DNA of 64,000 bases, taken from the NCBI RefSeq assembly GCF_015709515.1, contig NZ_JADNQZ010000050.1, positions 1 through 64,000 on the forward strand, in the 5' to 3' direction. A program made the translations under genes and the position numbers. Below are positions 32,537 to 40,994 of this stretch, piece after piece (the first letter of the stretch is position 1; each line of letters begins with the position of its first letter). The notes under the pieces were generated by a model, which was not told the DNA's origin, searched no databases, and saw only the letters and a list, made by a program, of their open reading frames with translations. The stretch is from Methylocystis sp. H62. GTDB taxonomy: Bacteria > Pseudomonadota > Alphaproteobacteria > Rhizobiales > Beijerinckiaceae.

Positions 32537-33181
32537 ATGTCCGACATTCTCACCCATGCTCAGATCTGGGCGGCGATCGACGCGCTCGGCGAGCGATATG
32601 GCATGACGCCGTCGGGCCTCGCGCGCAAAGCCGGCCTCGATCCCACGACCTTCAATCGCTCCAAGCGCGAAACGACGAGCGGGCGCCAGCGCTGGCCGTC
32701 GACCGAATCGATCGCCAAAGTGTTGCAGGCGACCGGCGCCGGGCTCGACGAGTTCATGTCCCTGGTGATGGAGAACAGCGCCGCCGGCCGCTGGCGCCAT
32801 ACGCGGCCGCTGATCGGCCTCGCCCAGGCGGGGGTCGGCGGCTTTTTCGACGATGCGGGCTTCGCCACCGGCGCCGGCTGGGACGAGATCGACGTGCTCG
32901 CCGAGACCGACGAACATTCCTACGCGCTCGAGATTTCAGGCGACTCCATGGCGCCGCTGTATCGCGACGGCGATGTGGTGATCGTCTCGCCGGCGGCGCC
33001 GGTGCGGCGCGGCGACCGGGTGGTGGTGAAGACCACCGCGGGCGAGATCATGGCCAAGGAGCTGAAGCGCGAGACGGCGCGAACCATCGAACTGCGTTCG
33101 GTCAATCCGGCCTACCCCGACCGCACGATTCCGCGCGACGAGGTCAGCTGGATGGCCCGCATTCTCTGGGCGAGCCAATGA
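32537..33181 (+). CDS. XRE-like HTH regulator with S24 LexA/CI-type peptidase domain
   Basis: 214 residues from ATG 32537. The N-terminal HTH is seen in YGMTPSGLARKAGLDPTTFN followed by RSKRETTSGRQRWPSTESIA. The C-terminal S24 domain has the catalytic Ser in LEISGDSMAPLYRDGDVVIV and the likely Lys in TAGEIMAKELKRE. Proteins of this kind resemble phage CI and are cleaved or dimerise through this domain. No phage genes surround it, and the family is common as a chromosomal gene in alphaproteobacteria. It reads divergently from the anion permease. Confidence 0.88.
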   Translation: MSDILTHAQIWAAIDALGERYGMTPSGLARKAGLDPTTFNRSKRETTSGRQRWPSTESIAKVLQATGAGLDEFMSLVMENSAAGRWRHTRPLIGLAQAGVGGFFDDAGFATGAGWDEIDVLAETDEHSYALEISGDSMAPLYRDGDVVIVSPAAPVRRGDRVVVKTTAGEIMAKELKRETARTIELRSVNPAYPDRTIPRDEVSWMARILWASQ

Positions 33182-33284
33182 CGTGTGACGCTTAGCCGCC
33201 GACCGACGCCTCTAGCCGCGCGCCCATGCAGCTGTGGTATAAGCTTCAACCTCTTGCGCCGCTTCCATCCGGGTGAAATCCGCC

Positions 33285-34358
33285 ATGCGTCTTTCTTCGA
33301 TAGTCTCTCTTGTCGCGCTTCTTGTCGGCGGCCCGGCTTTCGCCGAGGCAGGCCTGAGGGACAAGGCGAAGGAGCTTTTCCAGCCGATTCCCTCAAGCCC
33401 GCCGGCGATTCCTGGAGAGACCGCGACGCCGGAAAAACTCGCGCTCGGCAAGATGCTGTATTTCGAGCCGCGACTTTCCGGCAGCGGCGACGTCAGCTGC
33501 GCCGACTGTCACAATCTGAGCATGGGCGGCGTCGACGGCGGCGCGCTCTCGGGCGGGCATAATGCGCAGCTCGCCGGCCGCGAAGTCCTCACGGTGTTGA
33601 ACGCCATTTTCAACAAGTCCCAGTATTGGGACGGGCGCGCCGCCAATCTTTCCGACCAGGTGGTCAATTCGGTGATGGCCAATCCCAAGGCGATGTTGAA
33701 GACGCGCGGGGGGCCGATGCCGATCAATCCGACGGAACATGCGGCCGCAAAGCAGCGCGCCGTCGAGCAATTCAAGAAGATCCCCGGCTATGTGGCGGCC
33801 TTCAAATTGGCCTTTCCCGAACAGAGCGATCCCGTCGCCTATGACAATATCGGCCGGGCCATCGCGTTGTTCGAAGCGACGCTGATCACGCCCGACGCGC
33901 CGTTCGACCGCTGGCTCAAAGGCGACGATCAGGCGCTGTCCGAGACGCAGAAGGATGGTCTGAAGCTCTTCATCGAGAAGGGCTGCGTCACCTGCCATAA
34001 CGGCGTCAACGTCGGCGGCGGCATGTATGCGCGTTTCGGCGTCGTCAAACAGCCGACCGCGGAATTTCTGCCGCCGGACGACTTGGGCCGCTTCGCGGTC
34101 ACCAAGACGATCGCCGACAAATACGCCTTCAAGGTTCCTTCGCTGCGCAATGTCGAACTGACGGCGCCCTATTTCCACACCGGCGCGACCTTCGATCTGA
34201 AGAAGGCCGTGGCGGTGATGGGCGAAAGCCAGCTCGGCGTCGAACTCAGCGCCGACGAGACCGACAAGATCGTCGCCTTCCTGGATTCGCTAACCGGGCG
34301 CCAGCCGGAGGTCGTGCTGCCGATTCTGCCGCCGCGCACTGGGCCGCCGGCGCTCTGA
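33285..34358 (+). CDS. Di-haem cytochrome c peroxidase (MauG/CcpA family)
   Basis: 357 residues from ATG 33285; a signal peptide (MRLSSIVSLVALLVGGPAFA) exports it to the periplasm. Two c-type haem sites are present: CADCHN near residue 70 and CVTCHN near residue 230. LGKMLYFEPRLSGSGDVSCA is the family lead-in, and the second domain carries TAPYFHTGATFDLKKAVAVM. Such enzymes reduce hydrogen peroxide with electrons from cytochromes; the MauG branch oxidises protein tryptophan. No methylamine dehydrogenase genes lie nearby, so peroxidase is the safer call. Confidence 0.92.
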   Translation: MRLSSIVSLVALLVGGPAFAEAGLRDKAKELFQPIPSSPPAIPGETATPEKLALGKMLYFEPRLSGSGDVSCADCHNLSMGGVDGGALSGGHNAQLAGREVLTVLNAIFNKSQYWDGRAANLSDQVVNSVMANPKAMLKTRGGPMPINPTEHAAAKQRAVEQFKKIPGYVAAFKLAFPEQSDPVAYDNIGRAIALFEATLITPDAPFDRWLKGDDQALSETQKDGLKLFIEKGCVTCHNGVNVGGGMYARFGVVKQPTAEFLPPDDLGRFAVTKTIADKYAFKVPSLRNVELTAPYFHTGATFDLKKAVAVMGESQLGVELSADETDKIVAFLDSLTGRQPEVVLPILPPRTGPPAL

Positions 34359-34383
34359 TATCGCGTCTATCGAACGGTTCGAA

Positions 34384-34490
34384 TGTCATTCCCGACGCGC
34401 GCATAGCGCGCGATCGGGAATCCAGAAAAAATAATCTTTCGCGACGTTGCTCTGGGTTCCCGGTCAGGCCTACGGCCTGCTGGGAAAGAC
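34384..34490. repeat. Intergenic palindromic repeat of the TTCCCGA...TCGGGAA type
   Basis: ATTCCCGA (34387-34394) and TCGGGAAT (34413-34420) frame a CGCGCG stem. A second half (TGGGTTCCCGG, 34452-34462, then CAGGCCTACGGCCTG) resembles an inverted mate. This type of repeat is common between genes in Rhizobiales. Here it fills the gap between two convergent genes and may act as a bidirectional terminator. Confidence 0.7.
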
Positions 34491-34567
34491 AGGCCGAGCG
34501 AACGCGTCAAGGGTGTTGTTCGTGTGAGACGGACTCGCAATGCGATTCCGTCATTAACGATCCACTG

Positions 34568-36112
34568 CTAAATCGTCGCCGTTTTCTTCTCCCAACGCAG
34601 CACAGGCTTCCTCGCCGCCAGCGCCTCATCGACGCGCCGGCGCGGCGCCAATCGCGGCGCGGGGCCAAAGCGCGCGACCTCGCCGGCTTTGGCGCTCCGC
34701 GCAAGATCGCGCAGCGTCGCGATGAAGAGATCGAGCGAGGCTTTCGATTCCGATTCCGTCGGCTCGATGAGCATGGCGCCGTGGACGACGAGCGGAAAAT
34801 AGATCGTCATCGGATGATAGCCCTCGTCGATCATCGCCTTGGCGAAATCGAGCGTCGTCACGCCGGTGCCGCGCAGCCAGGCGTCGTCGAACAGAACTTC
34901 ATGCATGCAGATGCGATCGCCGAACGGCTGAGTCATCACGTCACGCAGCGACGCGCGGACATAATTCGCCGACAGCACGGCGTCTTTCGAGGCCTGGGCG
35001 ACTCCGTCCCCGCCATGCGCCAGCATATAGGCGAGCGCCCGCACGAACATGCCCATCTGCCCATGAAAAGCGGTCAGGCGCCCAAAGCTCTGCGTGCCCT
35101 CAGCCGCTTCGACAAGCTCCAGCGCGTCGCTATTGCGGCGAATGAACGGAACCGGCGCGAAAGGCGCGAGACGCTCCGAGAGAACGACTGGGCCGGCGCC
35201 AGGTCCGCCGCCGCCATGCGGCGTCGAGAAGGTCTTGTGCAGATTGATGTGCATGGCGTCGACGCCGAAGTCGCCCGGACGCGCGACGCCGGCGATGGCG
35301 TTGAAATTCGCGCCGTCGCAATAGAAGTAGCCGCCGGCCTCGTGCATCGCGTCGGCGATCTCGACGATCTCGCGCTCGAACAGCCCGCAGGTATTGGGGT
35401 TGGTCAGCATGATCGCGGCGACGTCCGGCGCGAGCGCGTCTTTGACAGCCTCGGCGCGCACGGTTCCATCCGCCGCCGCCGGAACGACGCGCACCGAAAA
35501 GCCGAGCAGCGCCGCTGTCGCCGGATTGGTGCCGTGCGCGGACTGCGGAATGAGGACGACATTGCGCGTCGCGGCTTCGCCTCTCGCCGCAATCGCAGAC
35601 TTGATCGCCATCATGCCGCAGAGTTCGCCATGCGCGCCGGCCTTCGGCGACATCGCGACCGCCTGCATATTGGTGAGCGTCATCAGCCAGTCGGCGAGAA
35701 TCTGCATCAACTCCAGCGCGCCCTGCGCGGTCGATTGCGGCTGCAGCGGATGCAGATCCGCGAAACCTTCATAGCGCGCGATCTTCTCATTGCTGCGCGG
35801 ATTGTGTTTCATCGTGCAGGAGCCGAGCGGATAGAGCCCGGCGTCGATCGAATAATTCTTGCGCGACAGACGCACGTAATGGCGCATCGTCTCCGGTTCG
35901 GTCAGTCCCGGAAGACCGATGGGCGCATTGCGCTCCAGCGCGCCGAGCCGCGTCGCGACGGGCGCAGGATCGTCGACATCGACGCCGGTCGCGTCGAGCC
36001 GGCCGATCTCGAAGATCAGCGGCTCTTCCAGATCGAGCCCGCGATTGCCGGTGAAGGTCGCAGGCGTTTTGTCGTCATCGAGCGGTTCGACGACTGCGGG
36101 TCTGTCGAGCAT
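34568..36112 (-). CDS. gcvPB: Glycine dehydrogenase (decarboxylating) subunit 2
   Basis: 514 residues, the C-terminal half of the P-protein of the glycine cleavage system. Key features: MRHYVRLSRKNYSIDAGLYP, GSCTMKHNPRSNEKIARYEG and the PLP-lysine motif NLHKTFSTPHGGGGPG. With subunit 1 it decarboxylates glycine and passes aminomethyl to the lipoyl arm of GcvH. The gene overlaps the gcvPA stop (TGATG) and is the last of the operon. In many alphaproteobacteria GcvP is a single chain of about 950 residues, so this split form is worth noting. Confidence 0.97.
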   Translation of the reverse strand: MLDRPAVVEPLDDDKTPATFTGNRGLDLEEPLIFEIGRLDATGVDVDDPAPVATRLGALERNAPIGLPGLTEPETMRHYVRLSRKNYSIDAGLYPLGSCTMKHNPRSNEKIARYEGFADLHPLQPQSTAQGALELMQILADWLMTLTNMQAVAMSPKAGAHGELCGMMAIKSAIAARGEAATRNVVLIPQSAHGTNPATAALLGFSVRVVPAAADGTVRAEAVKDALAPDVAAIMLTNPNTCGLFEREIVEIADAMHEAGGYFYCDGANFNAIAGVARPGDFGVDAMHINLHKTFSTPHGGGGPGAGPVVLSERLAPFAPVPFIRRNSDALELVEAAEGTQSFGRLTAFHGQMGMFVRALAYMLAHGGDGVAQASKDAVLSANYVRASLRDVMTQPFGDRICMHEVLFDDAWLRGTGVTTLDFAKAMIDEGYHPMTIYFPLVVHGAMLIEPTESESKASLDLFIATLRDLARSAKAGEVARFGPAPRLAPRRRVDEALAARKPVLRWEKKTATI

Positions 36113-37452
36113 CAGAGCGACTCCTTAAGCGCCGCGACGAACGCGTCGCGATCTTCTTGCGTATTCACTTCGGTGGTGGCGACGAGGAGAAGATCGTCAA
36201 GCGCGGCGTGCGGCAGAAGCCGCGCGACGGGAACGCCGGCGAGAACGCCGCGCGCCGCCATTCTCTCAATAAGCGCGGCGGCGTCGCCTTCGACGCGAAG
36301 CGTAAACTCGTTGAAGAAAGTCTCGTTGAGGACTTCGACCTTTGAAACGTCAGCGAGCATCTGCGCCAGCAAAACCGCGTTAGCGTGATTGGCGCGCGCG
36401 AGCCGCGTCAGTCCGGCTTCGCCAAGCAAGGTCAGATGGATGGTGAAGGCGAGCGCGCAGAGGCCGGAGTTGGTGCAGATGTTGGACGTCGCCTTGTCGC
36501 GGCGGATGTGCTGTTCGCGGGTCGAAAGCGTCAGCACATAGGAGCGCCTGCCGTCGGCGTCGACGCTTTCGCCGGCGAGGCGGCCGGGCATCTGCCGCAG
36601 GAATTCATGCCGCGTCGCGAAGAGGCCGACGTAAGGTCCGCCGAAATTGAGCGAATTGCCGATCGACTGTCCTTCGCCGACGACGATGTCGGCGCCCATC
36701 GCGCCCGGCGATTTGAGGAGACCAAGCGACACGGCTTCGGTGAAGACGGCGATGAGAAGCGCGCCGTTCGCGTGGCAAGCTTGCGCAATCTTCGTCAGAT
36801 CGCGCAAATTGCCGAAGACGTCGGGCGTTTGCACGACGACGCAAGACAACGTGTCGTCGATGCGGGCGACGAGATCTTCGGCGGCGCGAATGTCCGGCGC
36901 CATCGTCTCGACTTCGTCTTCGGCGAGTCGCGAGATGGTGCGGACCACTTCGGCGTAATGCGGATGCAGGCCGCCAGAGAGCAGCGCCTTGCGCCGTTTC
37001 GTCACGCGATGCGCCATGAGCACGGCTTCGGCGGTCGCCGTCGAGCCGTCGTACATCGAGGCGTTGGCGACCTCCATGCCCGTCAAGAGAGCGACCTGGG
37101 TCTGGAACTCGAAGAGATATTGCAGCGTGCCCTGCGAGATCTCCGGCTGATAGGGCGTGTAGCTCGTCAAGAATTCCGAACGTTGAATGAGATGATCGAC
37201 GCTTGCCGGAATGTGATGCTTATAAGCGCCGGCGCCGATGAAGAATGGCGCGCGCGACGCAGGCATATTGCGGGCGGCAAGCCTTGCGAAGAAACGCTCG
37301 ACGCCCTGCTCCGACTTGCCGTTAGGCAGGTCGAGCGGCGTCCTGAGCAGCGTCGCGGGCGGCGCGTCGGCGTAGAGCGCTTCGATCGACGAGACGCCGA
37401 TCGTCGCGAGCATCGCGCTTCTGTCGGCCTCTGACAGCGGATGGTAGCGCAT
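36112..37452 (-). CDS. gcvPA: Glycine dehydrogenase (decarboxylating) subunit 1
   Basis: 446 residues, the N-terminal half of P-protein. Typical segments are MRYHPLSEADRSAMLATIGV, FIGAGAYKHHIPASVDHLIQ, PYQPEISQGTLQYLFEFQTQ and NASMYDGSTATAEAVLMA. It forms a heterotetramer with GcvPB. GAGGAAA precedes the ATG. It is separated from gcvH by about 105 bp that are mostly a palindromic element, yet lies on the same strand within the gcv cluster. Confidence 0.97.
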   Translation of the reverse strand: MRYHPLSEADRSAMLATIGVSSIEALYADAPPATLLRTPLDLPNGKSEQGVERFFARLAARNMPASRAPFFIGAGAYKHHIPASVDHLIQRSEFLTSYTPYQPEISQGTLQYLFEFQTQVALLTGMEVANASMYDGSTATAEAVLMAHRVTKRRKALLSGGLHPHYAEVVRTISRLAEDEVETMAPDIRAAEDLVARIDDTLSCVVVQTPDVFGNLRDLTKIAQACHANGALLIAVFTEAVSLGLLKSPGAMGADIVVGEGQSIGNSLNFGGPYVGLFATRHEFLRQMPGRLAGESVDADGRRSYVLTLSTREQHIRRDKATSNICTNSGLCALAFTIHLTLLGEAGLTRLARANHANAVLLAQMLADVSKVEVLNETFFNEFTLRVEGDAAALIERMAARGVLAGVPVARLLPHAALDDLLLVATTEVNTQEDRDAFVAALKESL

Positions 37453-37464
37453 CGTTCTTTTCCT

Positions 37465-37560
37465 CGCGCTTAGAGCGCTTCCCGATCACATCGAATCATG
37501 TGATCGATAGGAATCGCTCAACATCGAAATGCTGGAGCATGTTCTCATCGAACCTGCTCT
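37465..37560. repeat. Palindromic element inside the gcv operon
   Basis: Contains a perfect stem CGATCACAT / ATGTGATCG (37483-37491 and 37498-37506, loop CGAATC) bounded by TTAGAGCGC and GAATCGCTC, then a second arm-like stretch (GGAGCATGTTCTCATCGAA). The AGAGC...GCTC boundary echoes the other elements of this window, but the core differs. It sits between gcvH and gcvPA and so would be transcribed within the operon. Confidence 0.75.
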
Positions 37561-37933
37561 AGATCGTCTTCAGGAAGCTCGAATAGGCGGCGTCGTCCAT
37601 CAGCGATACGCATTCGCCCGGGTCGCTGACTCTCACCTTGATGAGCCACCCGCGTCCGAGCGGATCGTCGTTGACGAGCGCCGGCGCTTCGCCAAGCTCC
37701 GGATTGACTTCGACGACTTCGCCGCTCACCGGCGAATAGACTTCGCTGGCGGCCTTTACGCTCTCGATGACCGCGATCTCTTTGCCCTTTGCGACCTTCT
37801 TGCCGACTTCGGGCAGTTCGATGAAGACGATGTCGCCGAGCTGCGACTGCGCATAGTCCGATATGCCCAGCGTCGCGAGGTCGCCATCGAGCGCGACATA
37901 TTCATGATCCTTGGAGTAGCGAAGATCGGTCAT
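37559..37933 (-). CDS. gcvH: Glycine cleavage system H protein
   Basis: 124 residues, the normal length. The lipoyl-lysine site is in AVIESVKAASEVYSPVSGEV, and the N-terminus MTDLRYSKDHEYVALDGDLA is typical. GcvH carries the methylamine intermediate between P-, T- and L-proteins. It overlaps the gcvT stop by 4 bp (ATGA). No lipoyl dehydrogenase gene is in the cluster, so the L-protein is supplied from elsewhere. Confidence 0.98.
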   Translation of the reverse strand: MTDLRYSKDHEYVALDGDLATLGISDYAQSQLGDIVFIELPEVGKKVAKGKEIAVIESVKAASEVYSPVSGEVVEVNPELGEAPALVNDDPLGRGWLIKVRVSDPGECVSLMDDAAYSSFLKTI

Positions 37934-39087
37934 CTCGCGTCCTTTCCAGCCGGCGCTTTGAAATAGCGATGCGGGACAAAAGGCAAAGCCGCCACTGTGA
38001 CGTCGATGCGTTTGTCGCGCAGCGGCGCCGAAAGCGTCGCGCCGACATTCGCATGATTGCTGGCGACATAGCCCATCGCGATGGGGCGTTGCAGCGTCGG
38101 CGAAAAGCCGCCCGACGTCACATGGCCGACAGCTTCGCCGTCGTGCGCTGAAAGTTCCGCGCCGTCCCGCAGCGGCGCCTTTGTTTGCGGCTCGAGCCCG
38201 ACGCGCCTGCGAGCGGGGCCCCGCTCAAGCGCGCGCCGAATGCGTTCGAAGCCGGGAAATCCGCCTTCGATGCGTCGGCGTTTGCCGATCGACCAACCGA
38301 GCCCCGCTTCGACCGGATCGGTGGTTTCGTCGAGGTCGTGGCCATAGAGCGGCAGGCCGGCCTCCAGCCGCAAGGCGTCGCGGGCGCCAAGGCCCGCCGG
38401 CGCGACGTCCTCATGCGACAGCAACAGGCGCGCAAGGTCTTCGGCATGCTCGGCGCGCAGCGACAGCTCGAATCCGTCTTCGCCCGTATAGCCGCTGCGC
38501 GACACGAAGAGCGGCGCGCCGCCGAAGTCGAAGGCGCGCCATCCCATGAAAGGAAGGTCCTCGGCGCCGGGGAGGAGTGCGCCGAGGACCGAGGACGCGC
38601 GCGGGCCCTGAAGGGCGAGCAACGCGCGGTCCAAAGGATTAAAGTCGAACTGGGGCAACGCGGTCGCGATAAGCGCGAAATCGGCTTGCTTGCGCGAGGC
38701 GTTGACCACAAGCAGCAGCCGCTCCTCGACGCCTGGCAGACGGGTGACGAGAAGATCGTCGAGAATGCCGCCGCGCTCGTTGAGCAGCTGCGTGTAACGC
38801 GTGCGCTCCGGCGAAAGCGACGCCAAATCGGCCGGCGTCAGGCTTTCGAGCGCCCGTGCGGCGCGCGCGCCGGCGAGGATCGCCTGACCCATATGCGAAA
38901 CGTCGAACAGGCTTGCGCCACGCCGCGTATGCAGCGTTTCGGCGACGATGCCCTGCTCATAGTGCAGCGGCATCTCATAGCCGGCGAAAGGCGCCATGCG
39001 CGCGCCGAGACGTCGATGAACGGCGTCGAGCGGGAGTTTGACCAGCGCGGGAGGCGCAGCGGTCGCGACGTCGGATTCGGTCACCAT
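37930..39087 (-). CDS. gcvT: Glycine cleavage system T protein (aminomethyltransferase)
   Basis: About 385 residues. It transfers the methylene group from H-protein to tetrahydrofolate. Recognised segments: RMAPFAGYEMPLHYEQGIVA, FDVSHMGQAIL, YTQLLNERGGILDDL, SGYTGEDGFELSL and the C-terminal SGGFSPTLQRPIAMGYV. ATG 39087 is given; GTG 39084 has better spacing from GGAG, and TTG 39090 is less likely. The 5' leader contains a tandem glycine riboswitch ending about 55 nt before the start. In a serine-cycle methylotroph this supplies methylene-THF and balances glycine. Confidence 0.97.
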   Translation of the reverse strand: MVTESDVATAAPPALVKLPLDAVHRRLGARMAPFAGYEMPLHYEQGIVAETLHTRRGASLFDVSHMGQAILAGARAARALESLTPADLASLSPERTRYTQLLNERGGILDDLLVTRLPGVEERLLLVVNASRKQADFALIATALPQFDFNPLDRALLALQGPRASSVLGALLPGAEDLPFMGWRAFDFGGAPLFVSRSGYTGEDGFELSLRAEHAEDLARLLLSHEDVAPAGLGARDALRLEAGLPLYGHDLDETTDPVEAGLGWSIGKRRRIEGGFPGFERIRRALERGPARRRVGLEPQTKAPLRDGAELSAHDGEAVGHVTSGGFSPTLQRPIAMGYVASNHANVGATLSAPLRDKRIDVTVAALPFVPHRYFKAPAGKDAR

Positions 39088-39142
39088 CAACTCCGCCAGA
39101 CAATGGTTGGCGCAGCAAAGCTCAAACTTCGCTACGCGCCCC

Positions 39143-39325
39143 CTCTGTCCGGTGACCTGAGAGATTTCCCTGCGCTAAAAGCGTCAGGTTACGCCCTTCG
39201 GTGGGCGAATCGCTTGCGCGCTTCGCCGCTTTCCAGAGTTTCTACTTCGTCGCGGTCCTTTGGGCCTGAGCGTTTCCGGGGCGGTTTCGCCTTCGGCGCC
39301 GGCGCGAGCGCCGGTCTCTCCCGCG
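39143..39325 (-). promoter_or_regulatory. Tandem glycine riboswitch upstream of gcvT
   Basis: Read on the minus strand. Aptamer 1 (39325-39251) opens CGCGGGAGAGACC, continues GCGCCGAAGGCGAAACCGCC and CGGAAACGCTCAGGC, and closes AAAGGACCGCG. After a short linker (ACGAAGTAGAAA), aptamer 2 (39238-39143) opens CTCTGGAAAGC, continues CACCGAAGGG and GAAATCTCTCAGGT, and closes CACCGGACAGAG. These are the conserved glycine-aptamer blocks in the correct order twice, with P1 stems CGCGG/CCGCG and CTCTG/CAGAG. The expression platform is within the 50 nt to gcvT. In other bacteria this RNA turns on glycine cleavage when glycine is high. Confidence 0.95.
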
Positions 39326-39438
39326 ATGAAGTTCGACCTGCAACCAAAATGTGGTCGATTCGCGCGCTCGTCAATCCCAGCGGCTGCGTGTTTTTTTCGC
39401 AATGCGGCCGCGCGCGGGCCGATCGCGAGCGCCGCCGC

Positions 39439-39771
39439 TCAGTGGCGCTTGGGCGCCCGCATGCGGTAGACGCCGTCGTCATCGCGCTCGAAGGTCTCAT
39501 CGACCTGCGGATGGCGCACCGGCCTGTTACTGTTGTCGGGCAGCAGATTTTGCTCCGACACATAGGCGACATATTCGGTTTCGGCGTTCTCGGCGAAGAG
39601 GTGATAGAAAGGCTGATCCTTGTTCGGACGCAGCTCTTCCGGAATCGAAAGCCACCACTCTTCAGTGTTGGCGAACACCGGATCAACGTCATAGATCACG
39701 CCGCGGAACGGATAGCGGCGATGCTTGACCACCTGTCCAATAGAAAATTTCGCGGAGTTTTCTCGCGGCAT
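39439..39771 (-). CDS. hspQ: HspQ / hemimethylated-DNA-binding YccV-like protein
   Basis: 110 residues. The domain is recognised by KFSIGQVVKHRRYPFRGVIY, DVDPVFANTEEWWLSIPEEL, QPFYHLFAENAETEYVAYVS and EQNLLPDNSNRPVRHP. Escherichia coli HspQ is a heat-inducible specificity factor for Lon protease and was earlier reported to bind hemimethylated oriC DNA. The gene is monocistronic; its stop is about 110 bp upstream of the glycine riboswitch, whose transcript reads in the same direction. Confidence 0.93.
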   Translation of the reverse strand: MPRENSAKFSIGQVVKHRRYPFRGVIYDVDPVFANTEEWWLSIPEELRPNKDQPFYHLFAENAETEYVAYVSEQNLLPDNSNRPVRHPQVDETFERDDDGVYRMRAPKRH

Positions 39772-39864
39772 TCCAAGGCGCCTTTAACACGCTGTTTACT
39801 TGCCTTTTAGTAACGCAGCCGGGGCGCAGCCGTCAATCGGACGTGGCGCCACAGCCAAATCCTC

Positions 39865-40908
39865 TCAGAATCCGTAGAGCGTGGCGAGGTCGGCGTCTTT
39901 GGCGGCGACCTGCTTGGCGAGGTCGACGACGACCTTGCACTGCTTCCAGGTGGCGTCGTCCTGCATTCGGCCGTCGATCATCACCGCGCCGGTGCCGTCC
40001 GGCATCGCGTCGAGCACCCGCCTGGCGAAGGCGACCTCTTGCGGATCGGGCGAGAAGACCTTCTTGGCGATGGCGATCTGCGACGGATGCAGCGACCAGG
40101 CGCCGGCGCAGCCGAGCAGAAAGGCGTTGCGGAACTGCGCCTCGCAGGCGGGGGCGTCGGAGAAATCGCCGAAGGGGCCATAGAAGGCCTTGATGCCGGC
40201 GGAAGCGCAGGCGTCGACCATCTTGGCGATGGTGTAATGCCAAAGGTCCTGCTGGAACGAGGCGCGCAGGTCCTGGCCGGGCTCGGCGTCGGCGATGACC
40301 TTGTAGTCCGGATGGCCGCCGCCGACCCGGGTCGTCTTCATCGCCCGGGACGCGGCGAGATCGGCCGGTCCGAGCGAAATGCCATGCATGCGCGGCGAGG
40401 CCGAAGCGATGGCGTCGACATTCTTGACGCCTTCCGCCGTCTCCAGAATGGCGTGAATAAGGATCGGCTTCGTTACGCGATGCCGCGCTTCGAGTTGCGC
40501 CAGGAGCTGGTCGAGATAGGCGATGTCCCAGGGTCCCTCGACCTTGGGCAGCATGACGACGTCGAGCTTGCTTCCGACCGCGCCGACGATCTCGATCATG
40601 TCCTCGAGCGCCCAGGGGCTGTTCAGCGCATTCATGCGCGTCCACAGGCCAGTCGAGCCGAAGTCGGTCGCCTTGGCCATTTCAATGAAGCCGGCGCGGG
40701 CGGCTTCCTTGGCGTCGGCGGGAATCGCGTCCTCGAGATTGCCGAGGACGACGTCGACCTGTTTGACGAGTTCGGGAACCTTGGCGCGGAATTTTTCGAG
40801 ATGCGGCGGCACGAAATGGATCATCCGCTCGACCTTGACGGGCGGTTCGCGCAGCGGCGCCGGGGCGCCGATGGCGAGCGGACGATAGAATTGATTGGGA
40901 AGTTTCAT
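39865..40908 (-). CDS. mcl: L-malyl-CoA / beta-methylmalyl-CoA lyase
   Basis: 347 residues of the HpcH/HpaI-citrate lyase beta superfamily. The start [20 protein letters not shown] is diagnostic of the Mcl1/MclA group. Metal and substrate residues lie in [40 protein letters not shown] and [20 protein letters not shown]. It splits malyl-CoA into acetyl-CoA and glyoxylate, the closing step of the serine cycle, and can serve the ethylmalonyl-CoA pathway. In this window it is alone, not beside mtkAB, hpr or sga. It supports a methylotrophic host, but related phototrophs also carry it. Confidence 0.93.
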   Translation of the reverse strand: MKLPNQFYRPLAIGAPAPLREPPVKVERMIHFVPPHLEKFRAKVPELVKQVDVVLGNLEDAIPADAKEAARAGFIEMAKATDFGSTGLWTRMNALNSPWALEDMIEIVGAVGSKLDVVMLPKVEGPWDIAYLDQLLAQLEARHRVTKPILIHAILETAEGVKNVDAIASASPRMHGISLGPADLAASRAMKTTRVGGGHPDYKVIADAEPGQDLRASFQQDLWHYTIAKMVDACASAGIKAFYGPFGDFSDAPACEAQFRNAFLLGCAGAWSLHPSQIAIAKKVFSPDPQEVAFARRVLDAMPDGTGAVMIDGRMQDDATWKQCKVVVDLAKQVAAKDADLATLYGF

Positions 40909-40994
40909 CTCGACGCAGCTCCAAAAAACTGCGTCGAGTTAAGCCAGATGCGTCGGCTTGGCAATGCTGGGCAGTTTGTCACAGCCGCAAAGGC

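Noticed and set aside
39184-39692. Minus-strand frames over the glycine riboswitch
   Set aside because: Their translation is Arg/Pro-rich and they run through conserved aptamer blocks and hspQ; they are shadows.
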